From: Membranipora membranacea
Lineage: Eukaryota; Bryozoa; Gymnolaemata; Cheilostomatida; Membraniporidae
DNA length: 64,000 nt
Direction of reading: 5' to 3'
Assembly: GCA_914767715.1 (NCBI GenBank)
Contig: OU612065.1
Location: 26,538,001 to 26,602,000 of the forward strand
The position numbers and the translations under genes were made by a program. This document shows, in pieces, positions 25,501-37,859 of this stretch (positions within the stretch are counted from its first letter, which is position 1; every line of letters begins with the position of its first letter). Under the pieces are notes generated by a model. The model saw only the letters and a program-made list of their open reading frames with translations. It did not search any database and was not told where the DNA came from.

Positions 25501-28500
25501 TTTTTTTGAAGAATTCTGTAGTTGCAATGGCTAATTTGGCTCAAATGAGGCATCGATACAAAGTTGTCTACCCTGTCTCAAGGAGAAGCTAACTACAAAT
25601 ATTTATTTTGATTCACTGCCAGTACAGGACAGAGAGCGTGGGACTTGACATCACTCATTGTCTAGTACCAGATAAATTGAGTCTACTTTTTGTGAGCATT
25701 TTTCTTAAGTAATAAAACGACTTTTCTCTTTGGTAACAGATACAAGCAACTCAAGAAAACCAAGTGCAAAGCGCAGAAGACAATCCAGTGTTGTGACAGA
25801 GACATCTGTTGAATCTTATTCCGGCAAGAAGGACAATCTAGCCATAGATGATAAACAACCAGTGACCAAACGCAGAAAAACAATTCTCTCCAAGGGGTCT
25901 GCTAGTGTCAAGACGCCTTTGGCTGAACTTAACACTGCCAGTAAAGTGAGCACAGTCCCTAAGGGTAGCATTGCTAAGCCCAAGGAGACTTTAAACTGGA
26001 TCAATTTTAGTAAAACAGAAAACGACAAGCGTTTTCACAACAACAGTATTAGCAGTCAATCAGAGCTTGATGAGGATGCTGTGTGGATGTTCAATTCTCC
26101 CCCCTCAACACCGGCAGAGCCTAATAGCAGCATCAACGAGGTACCTTCTACTACAAAATCTCCCACTGTGAATAGTCGAGTTGGCCGTATCACTGAGAAA
26201 GAAAACAGACCTGAAATAAGCTCAGATGTGGTTAAGAAAAAACCTGTCAATGGATTAGAGATTGGAGATTATCGGAACACCGGGACAAACAGCAACATCG
26301 TGCTCACCAGCCTGCATTCTGGGTAAGTGGTTACATTCTGCCTCGAAATACAGATTTGATATGAATAATCGATTGGTTTTGGTGAAATTAACAAATATAA
26401 TATAATGTAATAACCTTTTGTCATTGTGATATCATAATAATTCGTTGATTTTTCCAACATGTTTGCACATGTGTCCCTGTCTACATGTTTGTCTTCTTTT
26501 AATAGTCAGAAATATGGGTAAGAAGTTAATGAACGCACATGTTGTCCTGTTATTCCACGCTGATCCTGTCATTCATATCGCTATTTGGTTAAAACAAAAC
26601 GCTAATGGTGATCGGCTTTCTAACATTGCCATTCCCCATATTCCGGATACATTCCATCTGAGTTACAATCCCTTGACTCTAACTATAAAGAGAGACATTA
26701 TTAGCAATGGATTCTATTTCAAATTGAAAAAATAAATGCAAAATTAACCACATAAACTCTTCTAGTGATAGGACGATGGTTAAGAGTATAGTGAAGTCTC
26801 TTGGTGGTTATGACATTAGTACTGAAGTGAACCACAAGACCACCCATGTGGTATGCGGAGATGGGAGACGGACTATGAACGTGCTGCAGGGAATGTCGCA
26901 AGGATGCTGGATTGTCTCTGTCGAATGGGTAGGTAGCAAATTTTGAATTAATTATTTATTGAATCGGATCAGCTAAACTATATTATATTATCAGAGACTA
27001 TAGATAATAGTCTCAAGTATCTATTGTCTCTACAGTATCTATAGTCTCTGATATTATATTATATTTGGTTTTGTTTTGGTCTGCTTAGCCTAATGTGTGT
27101 ACCTAGACCTACGCTGCTTAAGACATGTTGAAAAGGTGAAGTGCCAGCAATCTCACCCTCTACATGACTACATACCAAATCCCACCACTGGCCGGAATCA
27201 TCGAAAAACTTGTACATCCTCCCCACAGAACTGCACCGCTGGGACGAAGTTTTTTCTTTAAATACTATTAGATATTTTCCAGATGTATTTTGTTTCAACA
27301 TAACTGACCGGTTGGTGTGTGTATTTTTATCACTCTTTAACCTTTGATACTCCATACAATAGCATGTATGTAAGACATGATCTTATTTGTCTTTGGGTAC
27401 TGATCAGTTAATAGTAATGTATCATATATAATGCTGCTCTTCTACTGATTCTTGAAATTTATTTCCCTCAGATATTATCAAGTCTTGGTGCTGATCAGTG
27501 GCTGACCAATGAGGAGGATTTTCTAATGACAGATGCTTTCAGGGGAGCAACAAAGCAAAGACGACGACATATTCTAGGCCAGAGTAACAAATTATTTGCC
27601 ACCATCGGTCAGATCTATGTGTCGCCCGGCACTAAACCTCCTCAAGATGATCTGATATCGCTCGTACATTTGAACGGTGGAAAGGTGAGATATTGTTTAT
27701 GCTATTCTGTTTTGTAATCATATAAAAATAGGGCTTGGGATAAACATTGTTTTTATTTGGTGTTATCTACTAACACTTATTGTGGAGACAATTCTTATAT
27801 AAGTTTTGAAAATTAAATCCTTTCTTCTGTGTTTAGTTTTACTGTTGTATCCATAATAGGAAGGCAACATGTTTCTTGATGTGGTAATACAAATTCATCA
27901 TTGATGTTTTCATTTGTCTGGAGCACATAATATATATTCATATATAACAATTCATACATATTTATTAGGTGGCAAAGACACGGAGGGCCAGTAAGATTGT
28001 TGTAGGAAGGGAATGCGACACAAGCAAAAACAGATCTGTGATAAGAGAGGCCTGGATATTAGGTAAATATTAAAACAACGCATACAGCACATGTATTTTT
28101 CATCGGTCCCAAACAAGACTAGAAAGGCAACTGCAAATGATCTCATTGCTCATGAGTATTGTGTGAAAACGATTAATTTTATTGGTTCGATCGGGTTTCT
28201 GATCATCACATCTTCCCTTGTACAGCTTAAAGAAGTTTGTTTTTTTAATTTACTTTTTAGGCAATACAGAGTTGGTTTATTTTTTATACTTTATAGCAAT
28301 TTTCTGAGTAAATAGCCCAGGCAACTCCCCACATTATCAGTAACTGCATTAGTAGCTGATCATACCAAACCACATATCATTTATACCCAAGCATTACTCC
28401 CCAAAACTATATAATTAATCTTTATATTTGATTACACATTTGATGGGAAAACCGAATGAGGTTTTTAAGTACTATCTCTGCCCATTAACCAGATTGTAAT

Positions 28501-28888
28501 TAAATGAGATGGAAGGAGGAAGTAAAAGTGGAAGTGTGACATAATTAATTAATCAATGTAATGTGGATAAATGTAATTGTAATCACTGACTCATTTGCTG
28601 TGACAAGGACTGATAGAAAATTAAAGAACACTCAACAAAAAATGAGAGATGCAATTACCTACATGACCATGCAATGATGTACAGCCAAGTTAAAGGGGCC
28701 TCCTACAACTGTCTGTGTATACTACAGTTTTCATAACATTTAATTTTGTTTCAAAAATTTAAATTTCAGACTGTGTGACTGCTCAAAGACTTCTAGACTA
28801 TAAGCCATATAAGTGGAGACTGCCTTCTGATTCATCATCATCTGATTGTGAAGACAATGACATGTTACATAATATATTCAGTAGCTAA
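19515..28888 (+). CDS. MCPH1: Microcephalin ortholog, 11 exons, three BRCT domains
   Basis: Exons: 19515-19542, 20219-20423, 21682-21748, 22070-22186, 22582-22708, 22982-25453, 25740-26322, 26766-26928, 27472-27684, 27969-28062, 28770-28888 (TAA). Phases agree throughout, giving 4188 nt and 1395 aa (human about 835). The 28-nt first exon was chosen because its ATG and GTAAGT donor give phase 1, as exon 2 needs, and a short first exon is usual for this gene. BRCT1 is at residues ~8-95 (V-T-H-I-I-F-K-D-G, V-S-W-V-D). It is followed by the family-specific M-Q-P-K-D-F motif in exon 4 and the T-P-P-A-M segment. The central region (residues ~180-1190) is Ser/Thr/Lys-rich, with many S/T-P sites and three degenerate repeats. 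The tandem BRCT2-BRCT3 pair (residues ~1200-1375; T-T-H-V-V-C-G, C-W-I-V-S-V-E-W, A-W-I-L-D-C-V) is the gamma-H2AX-binding module in vertebrates. Function in DNA-damage response, condensin control and centrosomes is by homology. AATAAA at 29141-29146. Confidence 0.93.
20576..21557. mobile_element. ~980-bp TIR element built from GGGGCACGTTGAGCC motifs
   Basis: The ends are inverted repeats: 20576-20600 starts GGGGAAGGCGGGG and runs into ACGTTGAGCCA, and 21533-21557 is its complement with one mismatch in 25. Both ends abut TA (20574-20575 and 21558-21559), consistent with a TA target duplication. The core GGCTCAACGTGCCCC recurs inside in both orientations, including a perfect 16-bp hairpin at 20759-20796, copies near 20813, and a tandem pair near 21150-21190. 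No transposase frame was seen, so it is probably non-autonomous. It lies in MCPH1 intron 2. Confidence 0.8.
24340..24900 (+). repeat. Three degenerate ~75-85 residue repeats in MCPH1
   Basis: Within exon 6, three consecutive units each contain S-S-S-S-x-R-x-S-K, then P-D-T-S-N (P-D-S-N in the third), then S-D-x-S-x-x-x-L. The first two also carry S-x-V-x-N-x-K-S-x-S-A-L-E followed by D-A-S-I. They start near 24343, 24583 and 24808. They lie about halfway along the protein, in the disordered linker between BRCT1 and BRCT2. Confidence 0.8.
26989..27053. repeat. 65-bp hairpin in MCPH1 intron 8
   Basis: Arms 26989-27006 and 27036-27053 are exact 18-bp complements (TATCAGAGACTATAGATA and its reverse complement) around a 29-base loop that repeats AGTCTC and TGTCTC motifs. 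Confidence 0.9.
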
Positions 28889-30291
28889 TATATATGACAA
28901 AGTAGGTGGAGAAATGAACTAAGCAAGCGTTAGAAGTCGGATGCTTAGAATTTGTACTTTGTTGTTTGTAGTTGTTGTCGTACAACACGATGGAATCTGT
29001 AGACTCTTGGTTTTATTGTTGAAATCTGGTCAAACATAATGGTAAAGACTTAATTTTTATTAAATCATGCTACTGATATAGAGATAACAAAATGAACATG
29101 AATACCGCTAAGCCTTTTTATCAATGAATGTCTAGAAATGAATAAATAAGTTATAATTTCTTAATAGTGGTGTAGACTAATTTGGTTCATGTTGCAGATA
29201 AACCCAAGCTAGGCTAGTCGGAGTTCAGTTTCACCACTTTGCTGACCCGGATGGCGTATGCATAGTAACAGTTGCAATTATAATTCTAAATTCATAGGCT
29301 CTTGTGATGCTTGAAGATTTTCTGAACGAAATTGTTGGTCCAAACGAACAGCAGAAATATTGATGATTTGCTAAAATAGTAAATAATAAACTCACGAAAT
29401 GATCCAAACCAATGCCAACCAATATCCATGGGATTGTATAAGCACATTGAATTCCATATCTATATCTGGAATAGCATCAATAGCTTTCTTTTGCCAAACA
29501 AAGGGCTCGCAAAAAAGCCAGTCCCTAGTAGCATTCTAGGAAAGCCCAAACCATCGACATTGAAGGTATTTTTTTAATGATTACAGTTTCCTAAACAACT
29601 CAATTTCCCAGGGGGGTCTTTCAATTAGAAAGAGTGATCCTTCACATCGCTCAAAATTATCACTCACTTGGTCTTTCAATTAGACAAAATCGTTCCCAAA
29701 TCGCTCACTCAGAATGTATATAGTTCCATCAAGTGACTGAGCGATCTGAAAGCGAGACCCCGAGCAGGTATCGCTCACTCACTGAGTGAGCGATCAGATT
29801 GCGATTTTGGCTGTTTCTAATTGAAAGACCCCCTGGCTCATTATTCATGCTAGTAGGGACAGCCAATCAAATCAATGTCAGATGAGTCCCTGTGTTTAGT
29901 TTTCTAATTGTGTGATGTTATGATACTATTTCCATTCCATGAGAAGAATTTAGTTCAGTGTACGAGCAGTATCAGACTCATGAAAATCTATGATTGTAAC
30001 AACAGTAAGAATTTCTTAACTATTGAGGGATAGGCCAGGAAGTTTGGGAAACTCAAACTCCTTGACTTGAATAGACTGTGAACGTTGTCTGGAATGTTGT
30101 CTGCTCTTTGTTTATTCAATTCGAACTATTTTGTCTGTGAATTTGCCTGAGGGATTCCCAGGTATCCTAAGTTTTCCACGTGTTTGCTTCCGCTTCCTGT
30201 GTAAATCAATTCGCCATTTTTCACTTATCTCATTTCTTTGGTGGGAGGAGAAACTGACCTTCTTGAATTCTTTGACCTCATTCAAGCCAAC
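28889..30291. other. Intergenic region MCPH1-GDI
   Basis: Contains the MCPH1 3' UTR (polyadenylation signal at 29141), one MITE copy (29609-29835) and the GDI upstream region. No coding sequence is supported. Confidence 0.6.
29609..29835 (+). mobile_element. MITE family copy 1, 227 bp
   Basis: Terminal inverted repeats start CAGGGGGGTCTTTCAATTAG and end with the complement. Inside is the 25-bp palindrome ATCGCTCACTCA-C-TGAGTGAGCGAT and repeated GCTCACT/AGTGAGC words. A near-identical copy lies at 48698-48936 and a diverged inverted copy at about 43530-43757. No coding capacity. Confidence 0.9.
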
Positions 30292-33200
30292 ATGGATGAA
30301 GAATATGATGTCATTGTGCTTGGCACAGGACTCAAGGTAAGTACAATCTTCCAAGCTGAAGTGAACCTGATGACAACCCAAAATGAACCTGTTCAGATCT
30401 ATATATATAATGAACTTCAGTTACTAAGAGCAGGGAGAATTCTCCCTGCTGAGAGTGAGTTAGGTCCTAACTTTTTTTCATTGACTTGGTTGAGTTGTGC
30501 AATAAAAATTAAGACTGAACTCAAGCCGGTCGCCCTGTTCTTGTGGTAAATCATATCTTACAATTTTGTTCTTCAGTGTTTAAGTAAATTATGGCAGGCC
30601 CATCCTTCCATTCTCCCTGATTGAACAAATATGGATTTGGCTAATAAGTAATATTGATGTATGTGAGTGATATATATATATATATATATATATACATAAA
30701 TAAAACTGAGATGGAACTTTTTGTTTCTATCTTGATGAACACATTCAGTGTAGTGCTTATGGTTGCTGTAGTACATTCAATTGAAGCAGGTTTTGTAACC
30801 AGTGAGTAACTTTTCATTGCCATCCAATACCATACTTTTAAATTACTCTGTGTGTGTGTCACGGTCACTCCTGTACTCTGTAGTGTTTTAATAAATATAT
30901 GTCTAAGCAGGGAGTCTCTCCCAGCCCTTGACCTTATATCTAAGTATGCGCGCTATTGTAATTCTATTATAAATTGCAAGGAGACAGAAGCGTGATACTG
31001 TATTAGAAATTGTTTTGAGTTTGAAGATCTAAAGCAAAAATAATACCATTGACCGCTCTATACCATGCTTGGCCTCTTGCCAATGCGGATTCGGTTTGTG
31101 TAGACATACTGATGTTGCCCTAATCTGGCTCATTCACCTCATTGTTTCGGATTCTTAACAACAGACATGTTTTATCCAGATAATCTCATATCTGTGGGGC
31201 ACGGACATGTATGTTTCCTTTGGTCCTCCTTGGATATCTCCCCTCTAAATCTTTATTGGGGACTTACTTGGCGTCAGTTTATTTTGCTCTGGTGATCATT
31301 ACTATCACTTTTTGTCCTTTCAATCTTGTTATGATGCTCAAAAGCTGCAAAGCTCCATGTCAAGGAAACAAGCTCAAGTCCAGGTATTCGTCTAAAATTG
31401 GAGAAGCGGGAATAAAGTTGATATGTAGAAGGGAAAGTTCTTTTTCAGAACTGAGTATTATTCACATCTATGAGCACCTTACTCACTACACTAACTTCTT
31501 CTAACACCAAGCTGTTCTTTTCGTTTACAGGAATGCATTCTGAGCGGTATGCTGTCTGTGGATGGCAAGAAGGTGCTGCACATGGATCGTAACAAGTACT
31601 ACGGAGGAGAAAGTGCATCAATAACTCCCCTAGGTGACGTGAGTACCTTCTGTGCAATAAAGTAACCTAACTGACATAAGTTTTTTTTCACCAGATGGCT
31701 TGAGAATTAACCCAGTTTATCACACCAATTAAGGGTAGTGTTTAGCCAATTTGTATCAGGTTTTGTAATTTAAAATGTTTATTATTTATTAAGTTGGATG
31801 CAATGTGAAACGGGGCTGTATAATCAGGTGAAGATGTGAAATGTGTTTAGGACCAGGAAGATTTAGATTTGTGCACAGTACATGGTAATGAAAAATAGAC
31901 ATGAATAAACATACTGTACAAAATTCTTACATAATAGTAATATTTCTCTTTGGTTTTTAGGTCTTCTCTAAGTTTGGTATGGGAGATCCTCCAGCAACAT
32001 TTGACAAACCACGTGACTGGAATGTAGACCTGATTCCAAAATTCCTCATGGCTAACGGTAAGCAATGTGTGCGATTCGACATTAGCCCTTCTGTTGAAGC
32101 TTTATATTTCCCATGTGGGATGTCCACTGCTATCTGTGCGGGAACTCTCACATAACCCCTGTAAACCAGAGACAAGACTAGTCGGACAACTTGTTTCCTA
32201 ATTATTGAACAGGCAGCCCAGCAACTTTTGCATTGCTACTTAATCGAGCATTGTAGTGCTGTTGCTCTTTAATAGGCCTTTGGGATTGCGTATGAAAAAG
32301 ACCTGAGGATTTATTGATTAGTTTCACGTCTCAACATCTATTTGTTTCTAATAATAAGGTATGTTTGTAATGATGAAAGCTCATAAGGCTGTACTGTTGA
32401 GTGATGACCCATATCTTAACATCTGTGACTATATTTGCTTTTCTAGGTCAGCTCGTCAAGCTCTTAGTGCATACTGGAGTGACCAGATACTTAGAATTCA
32501 AGTCTGTAGAAGGCAGCTATGTATTCAAAGGAGGAAAAGCACACAAAGTTCCAACAAATGAAAAAGAGGCTCTCGCCACTAGTGAGTGTCCTTTTGAGAT
32601 TCAGCAGACAATGTTTTAAACCTTGTCATGACGTGTGTTTTTATGGTCTGACTAGGTGATGGGAATCGCAGAGGCTGATAAGTCAGTCTTGACAATGCTT
32701 GTTGTAAGATAAATGTTATCTCTTCATTTAATGAAGTAAATTTAATGAGTAAAGTTTTCACGTTAGGAAATGTTTGCAATTTCCGTTACTTGAAATAGCA
32801 AAATTTATGGCTAGCTATTTTTTTCTCAACCTTTTTAGTTAGTTAATTCAGCCTTTAAAGTAGAAATGCGAGATGAATTTTTTTTGCATCATTGGAATGC
32901 TCATAATACTGTGAGTAGCAATATAGGGACCTAGTGTGCACTTTACTTGCCAAAATTCTGACTTTCAAAGATGTTGGGTCCCTGATGGGGTCTTCCCAGG
33001 GTTTATCTCCCCTACTGAATGCCGAAACAAAAAAATTATCTCGCAGTGCAGTAAACCACAGTGATTATATGACAAAATTTTTGGTTGTGAAGTCGGTTTA
33101 TTTCCAGCATATATTAATGTATTATTACTTTTTATTTATAATGGAGCCCGTAATTTTTCATTTTCTATCGCAGGCCTTATGGGATTATTTGAAAAGAGGA

Positions 33201-36137
33201 GATATCGTAACCTCCTGGTATACATTAATGAATACGACCCAAACAATCCAGCTACATGGAAGAAGTTCAAACCTAATGAGTCTACCAGCCAACAGCTCTA
33301 CGATCACTTTGGTGTGGATAAGAACACGATAGACTTCACTGGTCACGCAGTGGCCCTCTACAGAGATGAGGAGTATGTAATATTGGAACATGAGAACCTT
33401 TTTTGAACCTTTATCAAATGTTGGGTTCTTTTTCAGCAGAAGAAACATATTGAGCAATTAGGTATCAAGTTCGGAAAATGACCAAAAATAACATAACATT
33501 GGCTTAATATTCAAAAAGTGACCGCTGCAAAAAGTACATGTGGATTAGCTCAAAGCCAACTGATATTCTAGATTCCCATATTGTCCCCAAAACTGTTTAA
33601 TTTATTACGATGTTAGAATCTAGGTCCATCGCATTGTCAGTTCTCCCTGGGATAAGGTTAAAGTAAAAAGATTGTTACCGGGGAGTATGTGGGCTGTATT
33701 AGAATGCCTGTAAAACAGGCTGTGTATTTAAAAGCTAGTTGGACACTGACAGCTGTTGGCTTGGCTAGACATCTCAACAATCTACTGATGAAATCCATAC
33801 TCTGTTCGTTGTTAAGTTTTATCTTGATAAACCAGAGATTAGTGGAAGGTTTCCTAATTGTCTTTTCCCAAATGGAAAGTATTGATTTGAGTGAAGATTT
33901 CACTTGAGTTATGATCTGTAAAGGTCAAAATAGCCTACATTATCAAAAAAAAACACTTTCAAAGTACATACAATGTTGCATTTCAAAAGCTATCTGTGAG
34001 GAGTATATGCAATCTGTTAGAAAAATATGAATGTGAAAAGCATTATCTTCATAGATGTAGTCTAAACATCTATATATAATATCTAATATCTATGTTCATA
34101 CCACCCAAGGGTTAAAACATGAATAGTATGGGATGCAGACATTCACTGGGTTTTTTTTGTTTCCGCAGATATCTGACTCAGAATTGTGAAGAGTTGATAA
34201 AGAGATGCCAGCTGTACAGTGCCTCTATGGCTCGATATGGTGGCAGCCCATACTTGTACCCTCTATACGGTCTCGGAGAGTTACCCCAGGGATTCGCCAG
34301 GCTCAGTGCCATCTATGGAGGTACCTACATGCTGGATAAGCAGTGTGATGAGATCGTGCTGGACGAGAGCGGTGCTGTATGTGGAGTTAAGAGTGAGGGA
34401 GAGACAGCCAAATGTAAGATGGTGATCTGCGATCCTTCTTATGCTCCTGATAGATGTAAAACTACTGGAAAGGTTAGTAGAGGAGACAACTTGATGTTTA
34501 TTATATTATTATTATATATAAATAATTATATTATGATTATTATCAATTATACTCTAGTCACCTGCAACATACTCTGTGAAAACACACTGATATCTGTCAA
34601 AAATCTGTCATCATTGTCAGCTTCTTATTAAGATAGTGACTTACTCTTACATAACATAAATACTGATACTCAAATTTAGAGCAAAGAAACTGCGCTAGTT
34701 TGAAATTATTGTAATCGACTGTGCTGTGTAATATTGCGATTATCACCCCTGTTGTTGCCGCTGATTTTGCAGGTTGTAAGAGCCATCTGCATTCTCAACC
34801 ACTCGCTACCAAATACCAACAACTCATTATCCACTCAAATCATAATTCCAGCCAATCAAGTTGGCCGAAAATCTGGTGAGTGGTCAAAAAGTCATATCAA
34901 GGAAGCAAGTTATTTTGGATAATGCTTATGGGAAATTTTTATCTGTGAATTTGTCTAGCATTTGATGAAAAACTTCGAACAGTGTTCAGTCAGATCTAAC
35001 TGATGACATTTTGTGCATAGTTCTTGAAAATCACTCCCATCAACCATTTTTGATTGAATAAACACAAAGCAAATGAGGAAGCAGAGATAACTTTGTCTAA
35101 TCATGCTGTTTTTGCGATCTGCATCATATCATAACATGTGTTGTTACATTTTTAGATATCTATGTCTTATGTGTTTCCTACGCCCACAATGCATGCCAGA
35201 AGGGATACTTCCTAGCCATTGTTAGCGCTTTAGTAGAGACAGGTAACCCTGAGCTTGAGATCAAACCTGGACTCGATATGCTCGGTGAAATTACCCAGAA
35301 GTAAGTTTCTATTACATAGATAGTTTTGTATTATACCAATCGAATAGCGTCTATTAGGTTGACTGCGGGAAAAGAAGAAATTCTGACCGTTGTTGAATTT
35401 CACTCAAAGTTGAAGTAAAGTTTTAACAGTATTTGTATGTTGAGATGAGTTAATGTACATCAACATCACCGTCCATTTAAGTTACTGATTTAACATGTTC
35501 ATAACATGCATCTATTTTATCATTACAGATTTGTTAGTGTGTCTGACATTTATGAACCAACTGATGATGGAGCCAGCAGCAAGGTAACTATTTAACTCTT
35601 GCCATCCCTGTTATGCATACATCACTTTTACTAAAGGAACAAATTAGTTCACATGGCATATTTATCATAAATTTGCATTCAGTGTTCATCACATCGGGTA
35701 ATGCTATTATAGGAAACCCTTTTTATGTATTCACATACCACTCTCAATGAGGTTGAAGTATTTGAGTGCCATGGTGTGAAAGGCACTCTATAAATGAACC
35801 AGTTGTTCTTATATCTCCCTGGTGAAACTGATCGAAAGCCACATTGTGCAACCAATGAGGGTTGTCTTCTCCAAATGAAAGAGTGCACAACTACTCATTA
35901 GTACCCTTAGACTGATCATTTTTATGCATGATGTGGTCCCAGCTCACTCAGTTTGATTGCATATATTTCTTACTGTCATTCCTCGTGATATTACAGGTAT
36001 ACGTCTCCAAGTCGTACGATGCCACCACCCACTTTGAGACCACATGTGATGATGTGCTAGATATATTCAGACGAGTTACTGGTAATGATTTCGACTTCAC
36101 CAAAGTTAAGCACAACCTAGAAGAGGGAGACCAATGA
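30292..36137 (+). CDS. GDI: Rab GDP-dissociation inhibitor, 10 exons
   Basis: Exons: 30292-30336, 31531-31638, 31961-32057, 32447-32581, 33174-33372, 34169-34472, 34773-34875, 35156-35300, 35529-35583, 35997-36137 (TGA). Phases agree; 1332 nt, 443 aa, the usual GDI length. The start was placed at [14 protein letters not shown], the canonical N-terminus, although the frame is open further upstream. Further hallmarks are V-L-H-M-D-R-N-x-Y-Y-G-G (SCR1), the Rab-binding-platform residues in exons 2-6, [19 protein letters not shown] (SCR3) and [12 protein letters not shown] near the C-terminus (here S-Y-D). GDI extracts prenylated GDP-bound Rab GTPases from membranes and keeps them soluble for recycling. 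The alpha and beta paralogs of vertebrates cannot be distinguished here. Polyadenylation signal AATAAA at 36555-36560. Confidence 0.97.
30667..30696 (+). repeat. (TA)n microsatellite
   Basis: About fourteen TA units in GDI intron 1. Confidence 0.9.
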
Positions 36138-36830
36138 ACACGTATACCAGAGTCATAATACTAAAACAGGTCATGCTAGAGGATGTCATATGTTGGAATA
36201 ATGCGGAATCCATGTCTCAATAATTAATATAGTATTTATACATTATTTTTTCTCTTTGTGGTACTACTCAGAAACAGCAGGTTATGGCCAATGTCGTGAA
36301 AAAGAACAGCTAAAAAATGTGTAGTCCTGGAATCATGTTATGACAAGCCTTGTCTGTCGTATGTTTTCCTAGTCCTGTGTCTAACAGACAGGGTATGGTA
36401 CTATATGATTTTAGCTAGCTGCTGACACCACTAGTCATTGTGATTGTCTAAGCTATAATTTGTTCTATTGATATTGTGTCATTCGCCATTTGATTTAAAT
36501 TGTGTAGTTCTCATCCATATCACCAGATTGATTTGTATTACATAAAGAAAACCAAATAAAAAGGCCAACAACCATAGAAAAGAAGTGATCAGCATGGACC
36601 TACAAAATATTCAGATCATTGATACAAGAGCAAGAAAGGCTTGAATTGAAATCTTTGGAAGAGTATTGAGATTTTTGTAAAACAAAGCAATGAGATTATA
36701 TGACTTGTAGCCACATCAAAGGATATGAGCACTTACAGAAAGAGTTATATGAATGACTATGAATTGCAAAGCCCTAAAGAAAATCACAAAAAAACAGTAA
36801 AGTTAGTCTAAATAAAACAAATTATTATGT
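36138..36830. other. Convergent 3' region, GDI and TMEM121-like gene
   Basis: Holds the GDI 3' UTR with AATAAA at 36555 and the 3' UTR of the minus-strand gene. Nothing else was recognised. Confidence 0.6.
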
Positions 36831-37859
36831 CTAATTGTTTTCAACAAGCGCATGATCTGGGGTCGCATCGTCAGTTGGAGAATCTCGTACATCGCTCGGT
36901 CTATGAGCTGTAGTCAGTCGAGGGGTCAGCTCAAACATGTTATCTCTACTTTTCTCCTTTGTCTTCTCTATACTGATCTGATAGAGCTCATGAATGCCAA
37001 TAAATATCATCACAAAATTCTTGATCAAAAACACGCTGACACCTTGGCTCAGGTTATGCCAAAGGTACATTCTGATGGCCATAAACGGTACATTGACTAG
37101 AAAAATGTAGACAAGAGAATTGGCTGCAGACAACTCTCTGCTTGCTTTTGTGGCACCAAAGTGATTCATGACTAATACCAAAAACGAAAACGTCGGTCTG
37201 AGCAAGTTAATAATAGCTATAGCTAGGATAGCATTCTCTAGTGTATACGTAAGGAGGACATGAGTCTCATTGACAAAAATAATATCGAGGAAATCAACAG
37301 TGTCCAACACATCAAAAGTAACACCTGTTGCCATTGCGTTAATGTACATTTTGTCTCTCTCGTTTTCATCAGGATGATGATGTGCAGCGACAAATAGTAT
37401 GAAGACAACTCCACAAAGGCAGATTCCAGTTTTTAGAAACTGAGGTCCATAAAAAGCTTGTTCATCCAGTCTTTCGGGTATGCCTGATTTAAATATGACA
37501 ATAACCTTTGCTGCTACTGCTGCAGAATATATGAACCATGTCGCACATGATAAAGGCAGCCCTCCTTTTAAATAGAACTTGTGCAGTCTCTTTTTCTTAG
37601 TGTGGTATGCGAGATGTTTATATGAAATTGAAAATGTAACTATAAACATTATACATATGATGACATCGCCAGCTATCCACCAATAGCAATTTTGACATGG
37701 CTTGCATTCAGTTTCAGGTCCGCGACCATCCCCGTAACACGTGATTATGATGACATCCATGAAGAATGACTGCAGAATCACAAGCATCACACATAGTATC
37801 TTCATAGGTATATTTTTCAGCTCCAAACACATCCGATTCAAAATACTGCCCACTCCCAT
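36831..37859 (-). CDS. TMEM121-family multi-pass membrane protein
   Basis: A single uninterrupted 342-codon frame from ATG at 37859 to a stop at 36831. Hydrophobic segments occur near residues 18-40, 62-82, 100-120, 140-158, 205-230, 245-270 and 280-298, so about six or seven membrane spans. Family-like motifs are A-T-W-F-I-Y...K-V-I-V-I-F-K, D-V-L-D-T-V-D-F-L-D (the L-D-x-L-D-x-x-D signature before a span), and N-F-V-M-I-F-I-G-I-H-E-L near the last span. The order matches TMEM121/TMEM121B, but identity looks low. The cytosolic tail (residues ~305-342) is polar. A CPxxC-like cluster (C-K-P-C-Q-N-C) sits in the first loop. Cellular role is poorly known. A 5' UTR intron is possible (acceptor-like CATCTAG just upstream). 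Confidence 0.7.
   Translation of the reverse strand: MGVGSILNRMCLELKNIPMKILCVMLVILQSFFMDVIIITCYGDGRGPETECKPCQNCYWWIAGDVIICIMFIVTFSISYKHLAYHTKKKRLHKFYLKGGLPLSCATWFIYSAAVAAKVIVIFKSGIPERLDEQAFYGPQFLKTGICLCGVVFILFVAAHHHPDENERDKMYINAMATGVTFDVLDTVDFLDIIFVNETHVLLTYTLENAILAIAIINLLRPTFSFLVLVMNHFGATKASRELSAANSLVYIFLVNVPFMAIRMYLWHNLSQGVSVFLIKNFVMIFIGIHELYQISIEKTKEKSRDNMFELTPRLTTAHRPSDVRDSPTDDATPDHALVENN

Noticed and set aside
26445-26735. 96-residue plus-strand ORF in MCPH1 intron 7
   Set aside because: No recognisable domain, and flanking splice sites join the exons on either side in phase without it.
30238-30291. Upstream in-frame start for GDI
   Set aside because: Would add 18 residues ahead of the canonical M-D-E-E-Y-D N-terminus, which is invariant in the family.
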